Shown here piece after piece: positions 24,310 through 32,884 of a stretch of DNA of 64,000 nt (within the stretch, counting starts at the first letter, position 1; each line of letters opens with the position of its first letter). Location of the stretch: contig NZ_RAHJ01000018.1 in NCBI RefSeq assembly GCF_003605755.1, positions 496,001-560,000 of the forward strand, written 5' to 3'. The stretch comes from Tsuneonella suprasediminis. GTDB taxonomy: Bacteria > Pseudomonadota > Alphaproteobacteria > Sphingomonadales > Sphingomonadaceae. The position numbers and the translations under genes were made by a program. Under the pieces are notes generated by a model. That model worked only from the letters and a program-made list of their open reading frames with translations. It made no database searches and was not told the origin of the DNA.

Positions 24310-25818
24310 TTATGCCCGCGGCGGTTGTCGGCGGTACGACAGCGCCTCCGCCACATGAATCCGCCCCACGCGCTCCGCACCGGCGAGATCGGCGATTGAT
24401 CGGGCCACGCGGAGCATCCGGGTGTAGCCTCTGGCAGACAGGCGCATCCGCTCCGCCGCCTGCAACAGCAAGGTTCGCCCTGCCTCTTCCGGTGTCGCGA
24501 ATTCGTCCAGCGCTTCACCGGTCAGTTCGGCATTGGTGCGCGCACCGGTTTGGGCGAAGCGATCGGTTTGCCGTGCCCGTGCCCGCGCCACGCGCGCGGC
24601 GAACTCCGCGCTACCTTCCTCCGGTGGCGGCAGAGAGAGATCGGTGGCGCTGACCGGCTGTACTTCGACATGGAGATCGATCCGGTCGAGCATCGGGCCA
24701 GACACCCGCGACTGATAATCGGCCGCGCATCTGGGCGCGCGGCTGCAGGCGAGCGCAGGATCGCCCAGATGGCCGCAGCGGCAGGGGTTCATCGCCGCCA
24801 CCAGTTGCACACGCGCGGGGAATGCGACGTGGGCATTGGCGCGCGCGATATCGATTTTGCCGGTTTCCAGGGGCTGGCGTAGTGAATCGAGCACTGCACG
24901 TTGAAATTCCGGCAATTCATCAAGAAACAGCACACCTAGATGGGAGAGGCTGATTTCGCCGGGGCGCACCTTCAGGCCGCCGCCGGTCAATGCGGCAATG
25001 CTGGCGGAGTGATGAGGCGCGCGGAACGGGCGCGCCCTACTGATCCGCCCGCCTTCCAGCGTACCGGCCACCGATGCCACCATGCTGACTTCTAATGCCT
25101 CCGATGCGGTGAGGGGCGGAAGAATGCCTGGCAGACAGCTTGCCAGCAGGCTCTTCCCCGCGCCGGGTGGGCCGATCATCAGCAGATTGTGCCCACCTGC
25201 CGCCGCAATTTCGAGTGCGCGCTTGGCGGTTTCCTGCCCTTTCACCTGTCGGATATCGGGCAGGTGCGCGGCTTCTTCGATTTCGCCCGGCTGCGGTGTG
25301 GGCAGTTGCTGGGTGCCCTTGAGGTGGTTGAGCAAGCTGATCAGATCGGGCGCGGCGATCACCGGAATGCCACTGGCCCAGCGCGCTTCCGGCCCTTGCA
25401 CAGCCGGGCAGATCAGACCTGCGTCATGTTCGCTGGCGTGGAGCGCGGCCAGCAGGACCCCCGGTGACGGCGCGATCCGCCCGTCGAGCGCCAGTTCGCC
25501 CACGGCGATCCAGTCGCCCAACTGCTCGGCGTCGGTCACGCCCATCGCGGCCAGCAGAGCGAGCGCGATGGGCAGATCGTAATGGCTGCCTTCCTTCGGC
25601 AGATCGGCGGGGGACAGGTTGATAGTGATCCGCTTGGGCGGCAGCGCCAGCCCCATCGCGGCGAGCGCGGACTGCACCCGTTCGCGGCTCTCGCCCACGG
25701 CTTTGTCGGGCAGGCCAACTATCGCGAAGCGCGGTAGCCCCGGCGCGATCTGACACTGCACCTCCACCGCCCGCGCCTCCAGACCAAGATAAGCAACGGT
25801 ACGAACCAGTGCGACCAC
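24310..25818 (-). CDS. comM: YifB/ComM family Mg-chelatase-like AAA+ ATPase
   Basis: A 502-residue protein. The N-terminal domain (VALVRTVAYLGLEARAVEVQ) resembles a Lon-type ChlI domain. The AAA+ core has Walker A GPPGAGKSLLA (near residue 218) and Walker B LFLDELPEF. A Mg_chelatase_C region with RGYTRMLRVARSIADL follows. ComM is a helicase promoting branch migration in natural transformation. YifB-like proteins are also present in non-competent bacteria, so competence is not implied. Upstream lies an AT-rich region shared with the next gene. Confidence 0.9.
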   Translation of the reverse strand: MVALVRTVAYLGLEARAVEVQCQIAPGLPRFAIVGLPDKAVGESRERVQSALAAMGLALPPKRITINLSPADLPKEGSHYDLPIALALLAAMGVTDAEQLGDWIAVGELALDGRIAPSPGVLLAALHASEHDAGLICPAVQGPEARWASGIPVIAAPDLISLLNHLKGTQQLPTPQPGEIEEAAHLPDIRQVKGQETAKRALEIAAAGGHNLLMIGPPGAGKSLLASCLPGILPPLTASEALEVSMVASVAGTLEGGRISRARPFRAPHHSASIAALTGGGLKVRPGEISLSHLGVLFLDELPEFQRAVLDSLRQPLETGKIDIARANAHVAFPARVQLVAAMNPCRCGHLGDPALACSRAPRCAADYQSRVSGPMLDRIDLHVEVQPVSATDLSLPPPEEGSAEFAARVARARARQTDRFAQTGARTNAELTGEALDEFATPEEAGRTLLLQAAERMRLSARGYTRMLRVARSIADLAGAERVGRIHVAEALSYRRQPPRA

Positions 25819-25892
25819 GAATACCCTCTACTTGCGTATTGTTACGTAATGGATGTAATAAATAGCGAAGTCGAAAGCGATTCGATATGGTT

Positions 25893-25915
25893 AATATTTA
25901 TTAATTAATAATATT
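25893..25915. promoter_or_regulatory. AT-rich near-palindrome upstream of the ClpP-like gene
   Basis: A 23-base stretch of only A and T, near-symmetric about ATTAATTAAT. It lies 44 bases before the ATG in an otherwise GC-rich region. A second palindrome, TTACGTAA, is at 25842-25849. These could be promoter elements or a regulator site; no regulator is nearby. Confidence 0.4.
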
Positions 25916-25958
25916 GAAACCATTTTAATTGGGTGTCTAGCAAGGTGTAGGGGGTGAA

Positions 25959-26729
25959 ATGATGGTCATGCGTGGCGTAATTTCCCTGATTGTCTGTATT
26001 ATCAGCCTTTTCGCGCTGCCTGCCTACGCGCGCACGGTCATCAGTGTCACGATCGTGGAAGAATGGGTGGACGATGCAGGTGGCCGTTTCACGGCTGTCG
26101 ATCCGGCGCCGATCCCACAGGGAATCGCCCGTTTTGGCCCTTTCCGGGTGATCGATCCACGGCGGGCTGCGCTGGTCGATGCAACCGATGCTCGCTCACC
26201 ACGGGCATTCGCGGCGATGATGCGGGCTTACCCGCAAATCACTACGCTCGAAATGGTGGAGTGTCCGGGTACGGATGACGACACTGCGAATCTGATGGTT
26301 GGCCGGATGATCCGCGCCGCCGGATTGATAACGCATGTTCCCGCTCATGGATCGGTGCGTTCGGGCGCGGTCGAACTGTTTCTGGCGGGGAAGGAACGCT
26401 GGATCGACGATGGCGCGGAATTCGCCGTCCATTCCTGGCAGGATAACTACGGACGCGAAGCGCGGGACTTTGCTGCCGATTCGCCGGTCAATCGGGCATA
26501 CGTCGATTATTATCAGTCGATGGGGATGAGCGCGCCTCAGGCCCGTGCGTTTTACGATATGACCAATTCGACGCCCAATGCCGATGCCCGCTGGCTGACC
26601 GCGCAGGACATGCGCGGCTGGATCGGTCAGGGGAGCGAGCGGCAGCGCGCTGTGCGCTATGCCGATGTGACGACGCAAGTCACCGCTCCGAAAATCGCAT
26701 ATCTTGACTTGGGCCGCAGCATACCCTAA
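25959..26729 (+). CDS. Exported ClpP/crotonase-fold protein (COG3904-like), function unknown
   Basis: A 256-residue protein with a signal peptide (residues 1-24, ALPAYA). Characteristic blocks are LVDATDARSPRAFAAMM, MVECPGTDDDTANLMVGRMI, HGSVRSGAVELFLAG and EFAVHSWQD. The layout resembles periplasmic ClpP-like proteins: Ser in GSVRSG as nucleophile and His in AVHSW as base, in the ClpP/crotonase order. Catalysis is inferred, not established. RBS GGGGGTG lies just before the ATG. It sits between comM (divergent) and the rpmH terminator, with no obvious partner. Confidence 0.6.
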   Translation: MMVMRGVISLIVCIISLFALPAYARTVISVTIVEEWVDDAGGRFTAVDPAPIPQGIARFGPFRVIDPRRAALVDATDARSPRAFAAMMRAYPQITTLEMVECPGTDDDTANLMVGRMIRAAGLITHVPAHGSVRSGAVELFLAGKERWIDDGAEFAVHSWQDNYGREARDFAADSPVNRAYVDYYQSMGMSAPQARAFYDMTNSTPNADARWLTAQDMRGWIGQGSERQRAVRYADVTTQVTAPKIAYLDLGRSIP

Positions 26730-26747
26730 CCGCGCCCACCTGTAGGC

Positions 26748-26773
26748 GGTCGCCTTTGCGGGCGGCCCTTTTT
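26748..26773 (+). terminator. Rho-independent terminator after the ClpP-like gene
   Basis: Stem GGTCGCC with GGCGGCC (one G-T pair), 6-base loop, then a T-run. It starts 19 bases after the stop and isolates rpmH from upstream transcription. Confidence 0.8.
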
Positions 26774-26816
26774 GTTGGCGCTGCAATTGGTGCCAGTTTT
26801 TGATTTCGAGGATACG

Positions 26817-26951
26817 ATGAAGCGGACTTTCCAGCCCAGCAATCTCGTGCGTGCCCGTCGCCACGGTTTCTTTGCCCGCAAGGCGACCCCCGGCGGCCGC
26901 AATGTTCTCCGTGCCCGTCGTGCGCGTGGCCGCAAGAAGCTTTCCGCCTGA
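26817..26951 (+). CDS. rpmH: 50S ribosomal protein L34
   Basis: A 44-residue basic protein (MKRTFQPSN start, [11 protein letters not shown] end). Standard L34, first gene of the conserved rpmH-rnpA-yidD-yidC block. Transcription probably starts in the short gap after the terminator at 26773. Confidence 0.97.
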   Translation: MKRTFQPSNLVRARRHGFFARKATPGGRNVLRARRARGRKKLSA

Positions 26952-27205
26952 TCTGATGGCCTGCGCCCCGCGGGGCGTGTGTTTTCGTCTCCATTCCGCT
27001 TTGCGGCTGGCGGCGAATGGTCTCCGGACCTGACGGGCTCCCGATTCGGGGGCCCGTTGTCGTACGTGCGGCCCCGGCTCCTCGGGAGGCCTACTCTTCG
27101 GTGCTTATGCCTTCGCTGCCGGGTTCAGCCTCCATGCCCTGTCGTTCGTCGATTCGACAAAACGACTCGCACCAACAAGCAGCTGCGCCTATCTGTTTTT
27201 CCGAC
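26952..27205 (+). other. rpmH-rnpA leader with two strong hairpins, no gene
   Basis: No supported ORF. At 26964-26977 the perfect palindrome CGCCCCGCGGGGCG is followed by TGTGTTTT, a weak terminator or attenuator. At 27033-27057 a 10-bp stem (one G-T pair) with a 5-base loop forms a second hairpin. The gap is long for rpmH-rnpA and could adjust L34 relative to RnpA output. Confidence 0.5.
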
Positions 27206-27571
27206 ATGACGGTTCAGACGATACGTAAACGCGCCGATTTCCTCGCGGCAAATCGCGGGGTGCGGGTGGCCCGGCCGGGTTTCATCCTGCTGGCGCATCC
27301 CAACGGCGGGCGGGGCAAGCGGTTTGGGATCACTGTGACCAAGCGAGTCGGCAATGCCGTGGTTCGCAACCGTATGAAGCGCCGGTTTCGCGAACTGCTG
27401 CGCGACGCGCTGCCCAGCGAAGGGCTGGCGGACCACGATCACGTGCTGATTGGCCGCGACGGCGGGATAGAGCGCGATTTCTCCGCTTTGCGGGAAGAGC
27501 TTGGCGTGGCTCTGGCGCGCGCGGCGAAGGGGCAGGGCGATCCGCCCCGGCGGCGGGCGCGCAACCGATGA
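27206..27571 (+). CDS. rnpA: Ribonuclease P protein component
   Basis: A 121-residue basic protein. The RNR signature is in [20 protein letters not shown], with RKRADF at the start. It binds the catalytic RNase P RNA (not in this window) and helps mature tRNA 5' ends. The ATG at 27206 fits the usual start ([12 protein letters not shown]); upstream in-frame residues are non-homologous. Its TGA overlaps yidD (ATGA). Confidence 0.95.
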   Translation: MTVQTIRKRADFLAANRGVRVARPGFILLAHPNGGRGKRFGITVTKRVGNAVVRNRMKRRFRELLRDALPSEGLADHDHVLIGRDGGIERDFSALREELGVALARAAKGQGDPPRRRARNR

Positions 27572-27777
27572 AATATCCTCTGATTCTGATCGCCCGCTTG
27601 TGGCAGTGGGGGCCGAGCCGTATTTTGCCGCCCAGTTGCCGCTATGCGCCGTCGTGTTCGCAGTATGCGATAGAGGCGCTGGAAAAATACGGTGCAATCA
27701 GGGGTGGATGGATGGCGTTGAAGCGTATATTGCGCTGTCATCCCTGGGGCGGACACGGGTATGACCCAGTACCCTGA
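27568..27777 (+). CDS. yidD: Membrane protein insertion efficiency factor YidD
   Basis: A 69-residue protein with [16 protein letters not shown] and [15 protein letters not shown], diagnostic for YidD. An amphipathic N-terminal helix is present. It assists YidC-dependent insertion of inner-membrane proteins. It is coupled to rnpA by ATGA, and yidC follows 44 bases later. Confidence 0.96.
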   Translation: MKYPLILIARLWQWGPSRILPPSCRYAPSCSQYAIEALEKYGAIRGGWMALKRILRCHPWGGHGYDPVP

Positions 27778-27821
27778 ACCTTTTGGCCCTGATGATATGA
27801 ACATAAACGGGATCGGATCTC

Positions 27822-29618
27822 TTGGACAATCAGCGTAATCTCATTTTTGCCGTGGTGCTGTGCGGCCTGTTGCTGTTCGGATGGGAGGCCATCGTTCAGC
27901 GATTGTATCCGCAACCGGACCAACCGGCGAAGACCACCGCTGCGGCACCGGCCATTCCGGGGGATGGCAAGACTGCTTCGTCCGCAACACCGGCCGATGA
28001 CGGGAGCATCAAGCACACCCGCGAAGGGGGGCTGACCGATCCCGCGCAGCAGGCGCTGGAGGCGCGCGATCTGAAAACCGTGCTGGCCGATCCCAACCGC
28101 GTGAAGATTGCCGCACCGGAAGTTTCCGGTTCGATCAACCTCGTCGGTGCGAAGATCGACGATCTGACGCTGACCAGCCATAGCCAGAGCGTGGAGAAAG
28201 ATAGCGGCCCGGTCCGCCTGTTCTCGCCCGATGGCACCCCGGCGCAGTACTTCGCGCAGCTCGGGTGGATCGGTCAGGGCGTGAAAGTGCCCGATCCCAA
28301 GACGGTGTGGCAGGCGAGCGAAGGTCCGCTCACCCCCGATAACCCGGTTACGCTGACGTGGAACAATGGCGTCGGTCAGCAATTCAAGATTGAGCTGTCG
28401 GTCGATGACAAATACCTGATCACCGCACGCCAGACTGTCGCCAACACCGGCGGGCAAAGTGTGATGGTGCGCCCGTTCGCGCTGATCAATCGCACCAGCA
28501 AGACGGCCAGTGTCGATCAGTGGACGATCCATTCCGGGCCAATCGGTGAATTCGGTGACGGGGTGAACTTCGGCACGAATTACAAGGACGTGGCCGAATC
28601 CGGCACCACCACCCCCGATGGCAAGACGGGGTGGATCGGGTTCACCGATATCTATTGGCTGTCGGCTCTCGTGCCGCAGTCGAACGCTTCGGTCGATGCC
28701 GATTTCCGCGCGTTGGGCAACGATATCTTCCGCGCCGATGTGATCTATGATTCGCTGACCGTGCCCTCCGGCCGCCAGATTTCGCGCACCACGCGGATGT
28801 TCGCCGGGGCCAAGGAAAGCGACGTGCTGAACGCGTATCAGAAGGCCGGTATTCCGCAGTTCAGCAACGCAATCGATTGGGGCTGGTTCGGCATCGTTGA
28901 GAAGCCGATCCTGTGGCTGCTCAAACATCTGTATGATTTTGCGGGCAACTTTGGCGTGGCGATTATTCTGCTGACGCTGATCGTGCGCGGGCTGATGTTC
29001 CCGATTGCCCAGAAACAGTTTGCCAGCATGGCCGCGATGAAGGCGATCCAGCCGAAGATGAAGGCGCTGCAGGATCGCTATAAAGACGACAAGCAGAAGC
29101 AGCAGCAGGAAATCATGGCTTTGTACAAGGCGGAAGGCGTAAACCCGCTGGCCGGGTGTCTGCCGATGCTGTTGCAGATCCCGATCTTCTTCGGGCTGTA
29201 CAAGGTGCTGATGCTGTCGATCGACATGCGGCACAAGCCGTTCATTCTGTGGATCAAGGACTTGTCCGCGCCCGATCCGCTGCACATCCTCAACCTGTTC
29301 GGTCTGCTGCCGTTCACGCCACCCAGCTTCTTGGGGATCGGTGTGCTGGCGGTGCTGCTGGGCATTACGATGTGGGCGACGTTCCGGCTCAATCCCACAG
29401 CGATGGACCCGATCCAGCGCCAGATGTTCAGCCTGATGCCGTGGATCATGATGTTTGTGATGGCGCCGTTTGCGGCAGGTTTGTTGCTCTACTGGATCAC
29501 CAGCAACCTGCTGACCGTGGCCCAGCAGAGCTACCTCTATTCGAAGCACCCGCAGCTCAAGGCGCAGGCGGATAAGGACAAGGTTGACCAGGAACGGTCG
29601 GCCAAGGCCAAGGGGTGA
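27822..29618 (+). CDS. yidC: Membrane protein insertase YidC
   Basis: A 598-residue insertase: N-terminal membrane helix (residues 6-20), large periplasmic domain to about residue 375, then five C-terminal helices including the 60KD_IMP core. It starts at TTG: the conserved MDNQRN begins there, and the nearby in-frame ATG at 27792 is followed by a stop, so TTG is the only fitting start. It inserts and folds inner-membrane proteins, alone or with SecYEG. The C-terminal tail is charged. GTGA overlap with yihA. Confidence 0.96.
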   Translation: MDNQRNLIFAVVLCGLLLFGWEAIVQRLYPQPDQPAKTTAAAPAIPGDGKTASSATPADDGSIKHTREGGLTDPAQQALEARDLKTVLADPNRVKIAAPEVSGSINLVGAKIDDLTLTSHSQSVEKDSGPVRLFSPDGTPAQYFAQLGWIGQGVKVPDPKTVWQASEGPLTPDNPVTLTWNNGVGQQFKIELSVDDKYLITARQTVANTGGQSVMVRPFALINRTSKTASVDQWTIHSGPIGEFGDGVNFGTNYKDVAESGTTTPDGKTGWIGFTDIYWLSALVPQSNASVDADFRALGNDIFRADVIYDSLTVPSGRQISRTTRMFAGAKESDVLNAYQKAGIPQFSNAIDWGWFGIVEKPILWLLKHLYDFAGNFGVAIILLTLIVRGLMFPIAQKQFASMAAMKAIQPKMKALQDRYKDDKQKQQQEIMALYKAEGVNPLAGCLPMLLQIPIFFGLYKVLMLSIDMRHKPFILWIKDLSAPDPLHILNLFGLLPFTPPSFLGIGVLAVLLGITMWATFRLNPTAMDPIQRQMFSLMPWIMMFVMAPFAAGLLLYWITSNLLTVAQQSYLYSKHPQLKAQADKDKVDQERSAKAKG

Positions 29619-30268
29619 GCTCCGAGGAAGAAAGCAGGCAGGCCGAACTGGTCGAACGCGCGCGCAAGCTGTTCGCCGGGCCGGTCGATTTCCTGCTTTC
29701 GGCCCCGCAGCTTCATTTCCTGCCCGATCCGGTGGTGCCGGAGGTGGCATTCGCCGGACGGTCCAACGTCGGCAAAAGCTCGTTGCTCAACGCGCTGACC
29801 GGGCGCAAGTCGATCGCGCGTACATCGGTGACCCCGGGCCGCACGCAGGAACTGAACTTCTTCGACGTGGGCGATCCGCTGCAAATGCGGCTGGTCGATA
29901 TGCCGGGCTATGGCTTTGCCAAGGCGCCGGTGAAAGTCGTCGAGAAGTGGAAGCATCTGGTGCGCGATTTCCTGCGCGGGCGTCAGGTATTGAAACGCAC
30001 ACTGGTGCTGGTCGATTGCCGCCACGGGCTGAAGGATGTCGACCGCGAGATGATGAAGATGCTCGACGAAAGCGCCGTCGGCTATCGCCTCGTCCTGACC
30101 AAAGCGGATAAAGTGAAAGCCAGCGAACTGGAGAAAGTGCGCGCCGCAGTCGAGGTGGAAGCGCGCAAGCACCCCGCGGCATTCCCACTGATCCACGTCA
30201 CCTCCAGCGAGAAGGGCATGGGTATCGCGGAACTTAGAGCGGCCGTGCTGGAAGATGCCGAGAGCTGA
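29615..30268 (+). CDS. engB: Ribosome biogenesis GTP-binding protein YihA/YsxC (EngB)
   Basis: A 217-residue GTPase of the TrmE-Era-EngA-YihA-Septin group. G1 is GRSNVGKSS, G2 contains RTSVTPGRTQ, G3 is DMPGYGFAK, and G4 is TKADK. It helps assemble the large ribosomal subunit. The GTG start overlaps the yidC stop, a common order. Length is normal. Confidence 0.95.
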   Translation: MSSEEESRQAELVERARKLFAGPVDFLLSAPQLHFLPDPVVPEVAFAGRSNVGKSSLLNALTGRKSIARTSVTPGRTQELNFFDVGDPLQMRLVDMPGYGFAKAPVKVVEKWKHLVRDFLRGRQVLKRTLVLVDCRHGLKDVDREMMKMLDESAVGYRLVLTKADKVKASELEKVRAAVEVEARKHPAAFPLIHVTSSEKGMGIAELRAAVLEDAES

Positions 30269-30689
30269 TCCGGATTGGCTCTTTCGCGGGCTGTGAGTGG
30301 ATCGATGGATGGATACGGCTTAAACAGTTGGCGGCCCCGCCACGTGCTCGCCGCATGTATGTGAAGATCAGTTCCTAATTCGTCGCCCCGGACTTGATCA
30401 GAGGGGCCCAGCTCATCTTCCAGCGCGATGCCAGCAGAAGCGGGACCCCGGATCAAGTCCGGGGTGACGGGCACAGGGAAGCGAAGACATCGCTGGGGGC
30501 AGACCTCTTCGCGTCCTGCATATTCGAGCGTTTCCGCGATCGAAGTGCATTTCCATCGCCAGATAATGCCAGCGCAACAAACGTCCGCATCGAGGCATGA
30601 GATCATTTGCAGCGGATCAAACGGAGAAAGGCCCAAGTGGGGGCCAACAGCTCCTGCAGCCCAGACCCACACCTCAATCACCAACTCCA
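30269..30689. other. 421-base gap with a dispersed hairpin repeat, no gene
   Basis: No ORF with coding character was seen. It contains repeat family 2 (30381-30469). Near 30629-30646, GGCCC and GGGCC arms could weakly terminate the minus-strand VOC gene. Confidence 0.55.
30381..30469. repeat. Dispersed palindromic repeat family 2
   Basis: The left arm CGTCGCCCCGGACTTGATC is an 18-of-19 inverted match to the right-arm end GATCAAGTCCGGGGTGACG. The right part also folds on itself (CCCCGGA/TCCGGGG at 30446-30464). The form is of an intergenic cruciform repeat of the type scattered in sphingomonad genomes. Confidence 0.75.
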
Positions 30690-31109
30690 CTAAGTCGCGA
30701 ACAACATCGCGTCGTTGGCAAATGCTTTCATCTCCAGTGCGTTGCCGCTTGGGTCGCGGAAGAACATCGTAGCTTGTTCTCCCGGTTGCCCTTTGAAGCG
30801 GATATGCGGTTCGATGCCGAACTGTATGCCCGCCGCGGTCAGCCGGTTGGCCAGCGTCTGCCAGTCGGGCATAGTCAGTACGATGCCGAAATGCGGCACG
30901 GGCACGTCGTGGCCATCGACCGGGTTGGCTGCTGCGTCGCCCCCCATATCCGGCGCGAGGTGAGCGACGATCTGGTGGCCGTAGAAGTCGAAATCGATCC
31001 AGCTGTCGGCGCTGCGCCCCTCGGCGCATCCCAGCAGACCGCCGTAGAATGCACGGGCTTCGGCAAGGTCGCGAACGGGGAAGGCGAGGTGGAACGGGCG
31101 CAAGGTCAT
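30690..31109 (-). CDS. VOC (glyoxalase/bleomycin resistance) superfamily protein
   Basis: A 139-residue single VOC module repeated as two beta-alpha-beta units: [19 protein letters not shown], then [15 protein letters not shown] near the end. VOC metal ligands likely include His in the first strand and the Glu in ALEMKAF. Substrate unknown. The ATG at 31109 begins the fold directly; the upstream frame is unlike VOC. It is divergent from the GST gene. Confidence 0.85.
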   Translation of the reverse strand: MTLRPFHLAFPVRDLAEARAFYGGLLGCAEGRSADSWIDFDFYGHQIVAHLAPDMGGDAAANPVDGHDVPVPHFGIVLTMPDWQTLANRLTAAGIQFGIEPHIRFKGQPGEQATMFFRDPSGNALEMKAFANDAMLFAT

Positions 31110-31172
31110 CGCGCATCCATACGCGGCGCGGGCGCATTTTCCTACATAATGGCGATCCGTCATATTCACGCC

Positions 31173-31347
31173 ATGACACGCATCACTCCTGCCGAAGCCC
31201 GTGCTCTGTTTGAAGAGGCACTCGCCCGTTTCTTGGAAGCCGACAATTTTGGATCAGGACAGTGTAACAAGCGGTCCACCGTTCAGGCTCGACAGCGCAG
31301 GGATGAACGACTACCGCCCGATCCAGATGGAAAAGGAAGTCGCGTGA
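31173..31347 (+). pseudogene. Possible frameshifted small gene remnant before the GST
   Basis: In one frame the segment starts [20 protein letters not shown]. About 75 bases later another frame takes over with protein-like sequence (GPPFRLDSAGMNDYRPIQ, MEKEVA) and stops at 31345-31347, overlapping the GST GTG (GTGA). Neither frame alone looks complete. It may be a decayed upstream operon gene or noise; the family is not recognised. Confidence 0.3.
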
Positions 31348-32012
31348 AGCTCATCATCGGGAACCGCAATTACTCAAGCTGGTCGCTGCGGGGGTGGCTC
31401 GCCTGCAAGCAATCAGGCCTCGCGTTCGAAGAGCTGACCGTCAACATCAGCGGCGAGGACTGGGAAGAGGCGAAGCGCGCAATGGGCGAAGTGCAGCCCA
31501 GTCGCGGCAAAGTGCCGATCCTGTGGGATGGCGAAACGGTGGTGTGGGACAGCCTGGCGATTCTCGAATACCTGGGGGACAAGGTCGGTCGCGACCGGTT
31601 CTGGCCGAAAGACGATGTTGCGCGCGGGATGGCGCGTTCGATGGTGGCCGAAATGCACTCCGGCTATCTGCCGTTGCGCCGCGCGCTGCCGATGAACGTG
31701 CGCGCCCGGCATGAAGGGGTGGAACTGCCCGATCCGGTGAAAGCCGACGTGGTCCGCATCCTGCAACTGTGGGCAGAGGCGCGTGCCCGGTTCGGCCATG
31801 GAGGACCGTTCCTGTTCGGCACATTCGGGGCGGCCGATGTGTTTTATGCCCCTGTTGTCAGCCGCTTCGTCAGCTATGGCATTGCCGTTCCCGGATTCGC
31901 GCAGGCGTATATGCAGGCGGTCTGGGAACATGACTGGATGCAGGCATGGATCAAGGGTGCGGAAGACGAACAATGGGTAATCGAACAATGGGATACCGTT
32001 CCCGCCGTCTGA
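31344..32012 (+). CDS. Glutathione S-transferase family protein
   Basis: A 222-residue protein. The N-terminal thioredoxin-like domain includes NRNYSSWSLRGW with the likely catalytic Ser, and GKVPILWDGETVVWDSLAILEYL for glutathione binding. The all-helical C-terminal domain follows. The GTG start has GGAAG 6 bases upstream; a longer in-frame reading (from 31173) adds unrelated sequence. Substrate not deducible. The S1/P1 nuclease gene starts inside its 3' end. Confidence 0.87.
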   Translation: MKLIIGNRNYSSWSLRGWLACKQSGLAFEELTVNISGEDWEEAKRAMGEVQPSRGKVPILWDGETVVWDSLAILEYLGDKVGRDRFWPKDDVARGMARSMVAEMHSGYLPLRRALPMNVRARHEGVELPDPVKADVVRILQLWAEARARFGHGGPFLFGTFGAADVFYAPVVSRFVSYGIAVPGFAQAYMQAVWEHDWMQAWIKGAEDEQWVIEQWDTVPAV

Positions 32013-32884
32013 TCGCGGCACTCGCGGCGGTGGCGCTCAGCTGGTTGCCGCAAAGCGCGCTGGCGTGGGGCAGCTATGGCCACCGTACAACCGCCGCGAT
32101 CGCGATGGACAACGTCTCCCCCGCCACGCGCAAGGCGATCGCACGGTTACTCGCGAAAAGCGCCGAACTCGGCACGCCCGACTGCCCGGTGCATAGTCTG
32201 GAAGATGCCGCCGTATGGCCCGACTGCGTGCGTAAGTACAGCTGGCGCTATGGCTACACCTTCGCGTGGCATTACCAGACCGAACCTATTTGCGAGGAGT
32301 ATTCGGCGCGCAAGAACTGCAGCGGGGGCAACTGCGTATCGGCACAGATCACCCGTAACGAACGGATACTGGCCGATGAAAGCCTGCCCGATGCGGTGCG
32401 GCTGCAGGCGCTGATCTTCCTCGTCCACTTCGTAGGGGACATCCACCAGCCGCTGCATTCGGGCGATCACGAGGATCGCGGCGGCAACGATGTGCAGGCC
32501 GAATATGGCATCGTGCCAGGGCTGAACCTGCACTGGATCTGGGACGGGCCGATGGCCGAACGCGCGATCAGCAGCGCGCAGCCGTCGCTGGTGCGACACT
32601 ACTCCGCGGCGGAGAAAGCGGCACTGGGCGGCGGTACGCCCGCCGACTGGGGCCGCGAAAGCTGGCAGGTGGCGCGCGACTTTGCCTATCGCACCGCGTT
32701 CGGGCGCGATGCCTGTGCGGCGGGGGCCGCTCCACTGCCAAAGGATGCGGCGTTAACTCAGGAGGTTATCGCGGAATCGGTGCCGGTGATCCAGAAGCGG
32801 ATCGAACAGGCCGGAATCCGCATGGCGCAATCGCTGGACAAGGCGTTCGCACCGGGGCCGTTGCCTGAAACGCCGCGCGGCTAA
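31973..32884 (+). CDS. S1/P1-type zinc nuclease, exported
   Basis: A 303-residue protein with a signal peptide ending QSALA, after which Trp of WGSYGH becomes the N-terminus and a zinc ligand, as in S1/P1 nucleases. Further ligand motifs are HYQTEP, FVGDIHQPLH, DRGGND and HWIWD. It cleaves single-stranded nucleic acids and may release phosphate, acting outside the cytoplasm. The ATG at 31973 (GGAAG 8 bases upstream) overlaps the GST gene by 40 bases; an ATG at 31988 is the alternative. Its TAA overlaps the convergent cupin stop. Confidence 0.9.
   Translation: MGNRTMGYRSRRLIAALAAVALSWLPQSALAWGSYGHRTTAAIAMDNVSPATRKAIARLLAKSAELGTPDCPVHSLEDAAVWPDCVRKYSWRYGYTFAWHYQTEPICEEYSARKNCSGGNCVSAQITRNERILADESLPDAVRLQALIFLVHFVGDIHQPLHSGDHEDRGGNDVQAEYGIVPGLNLHWIWDGPMAERAISSAQPSLVRHYSAAEKAALGGGTPADWGRESWQVARDFAYRTAFGRDACAAGAAPLPKDAALTQEVIAESVPVIQKRIEQAGIRMAQSLDKAFAPGPLPETPRG

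Noticed and set aside
27738-29750. 670-residue minus-strand ORF over yidC
   Set aside because: It is antisense to yidC and engB, has no domain, and starts in repeat-like sequence. It is a shadow of GC-rich coding.
30597-32012. 471-residue plus-strand reading joining an intergenic region to the GST
   Set aside because: Only the last 222 residues are a GST. The upstream part is antisense to the VOC gene and has no conserved features.
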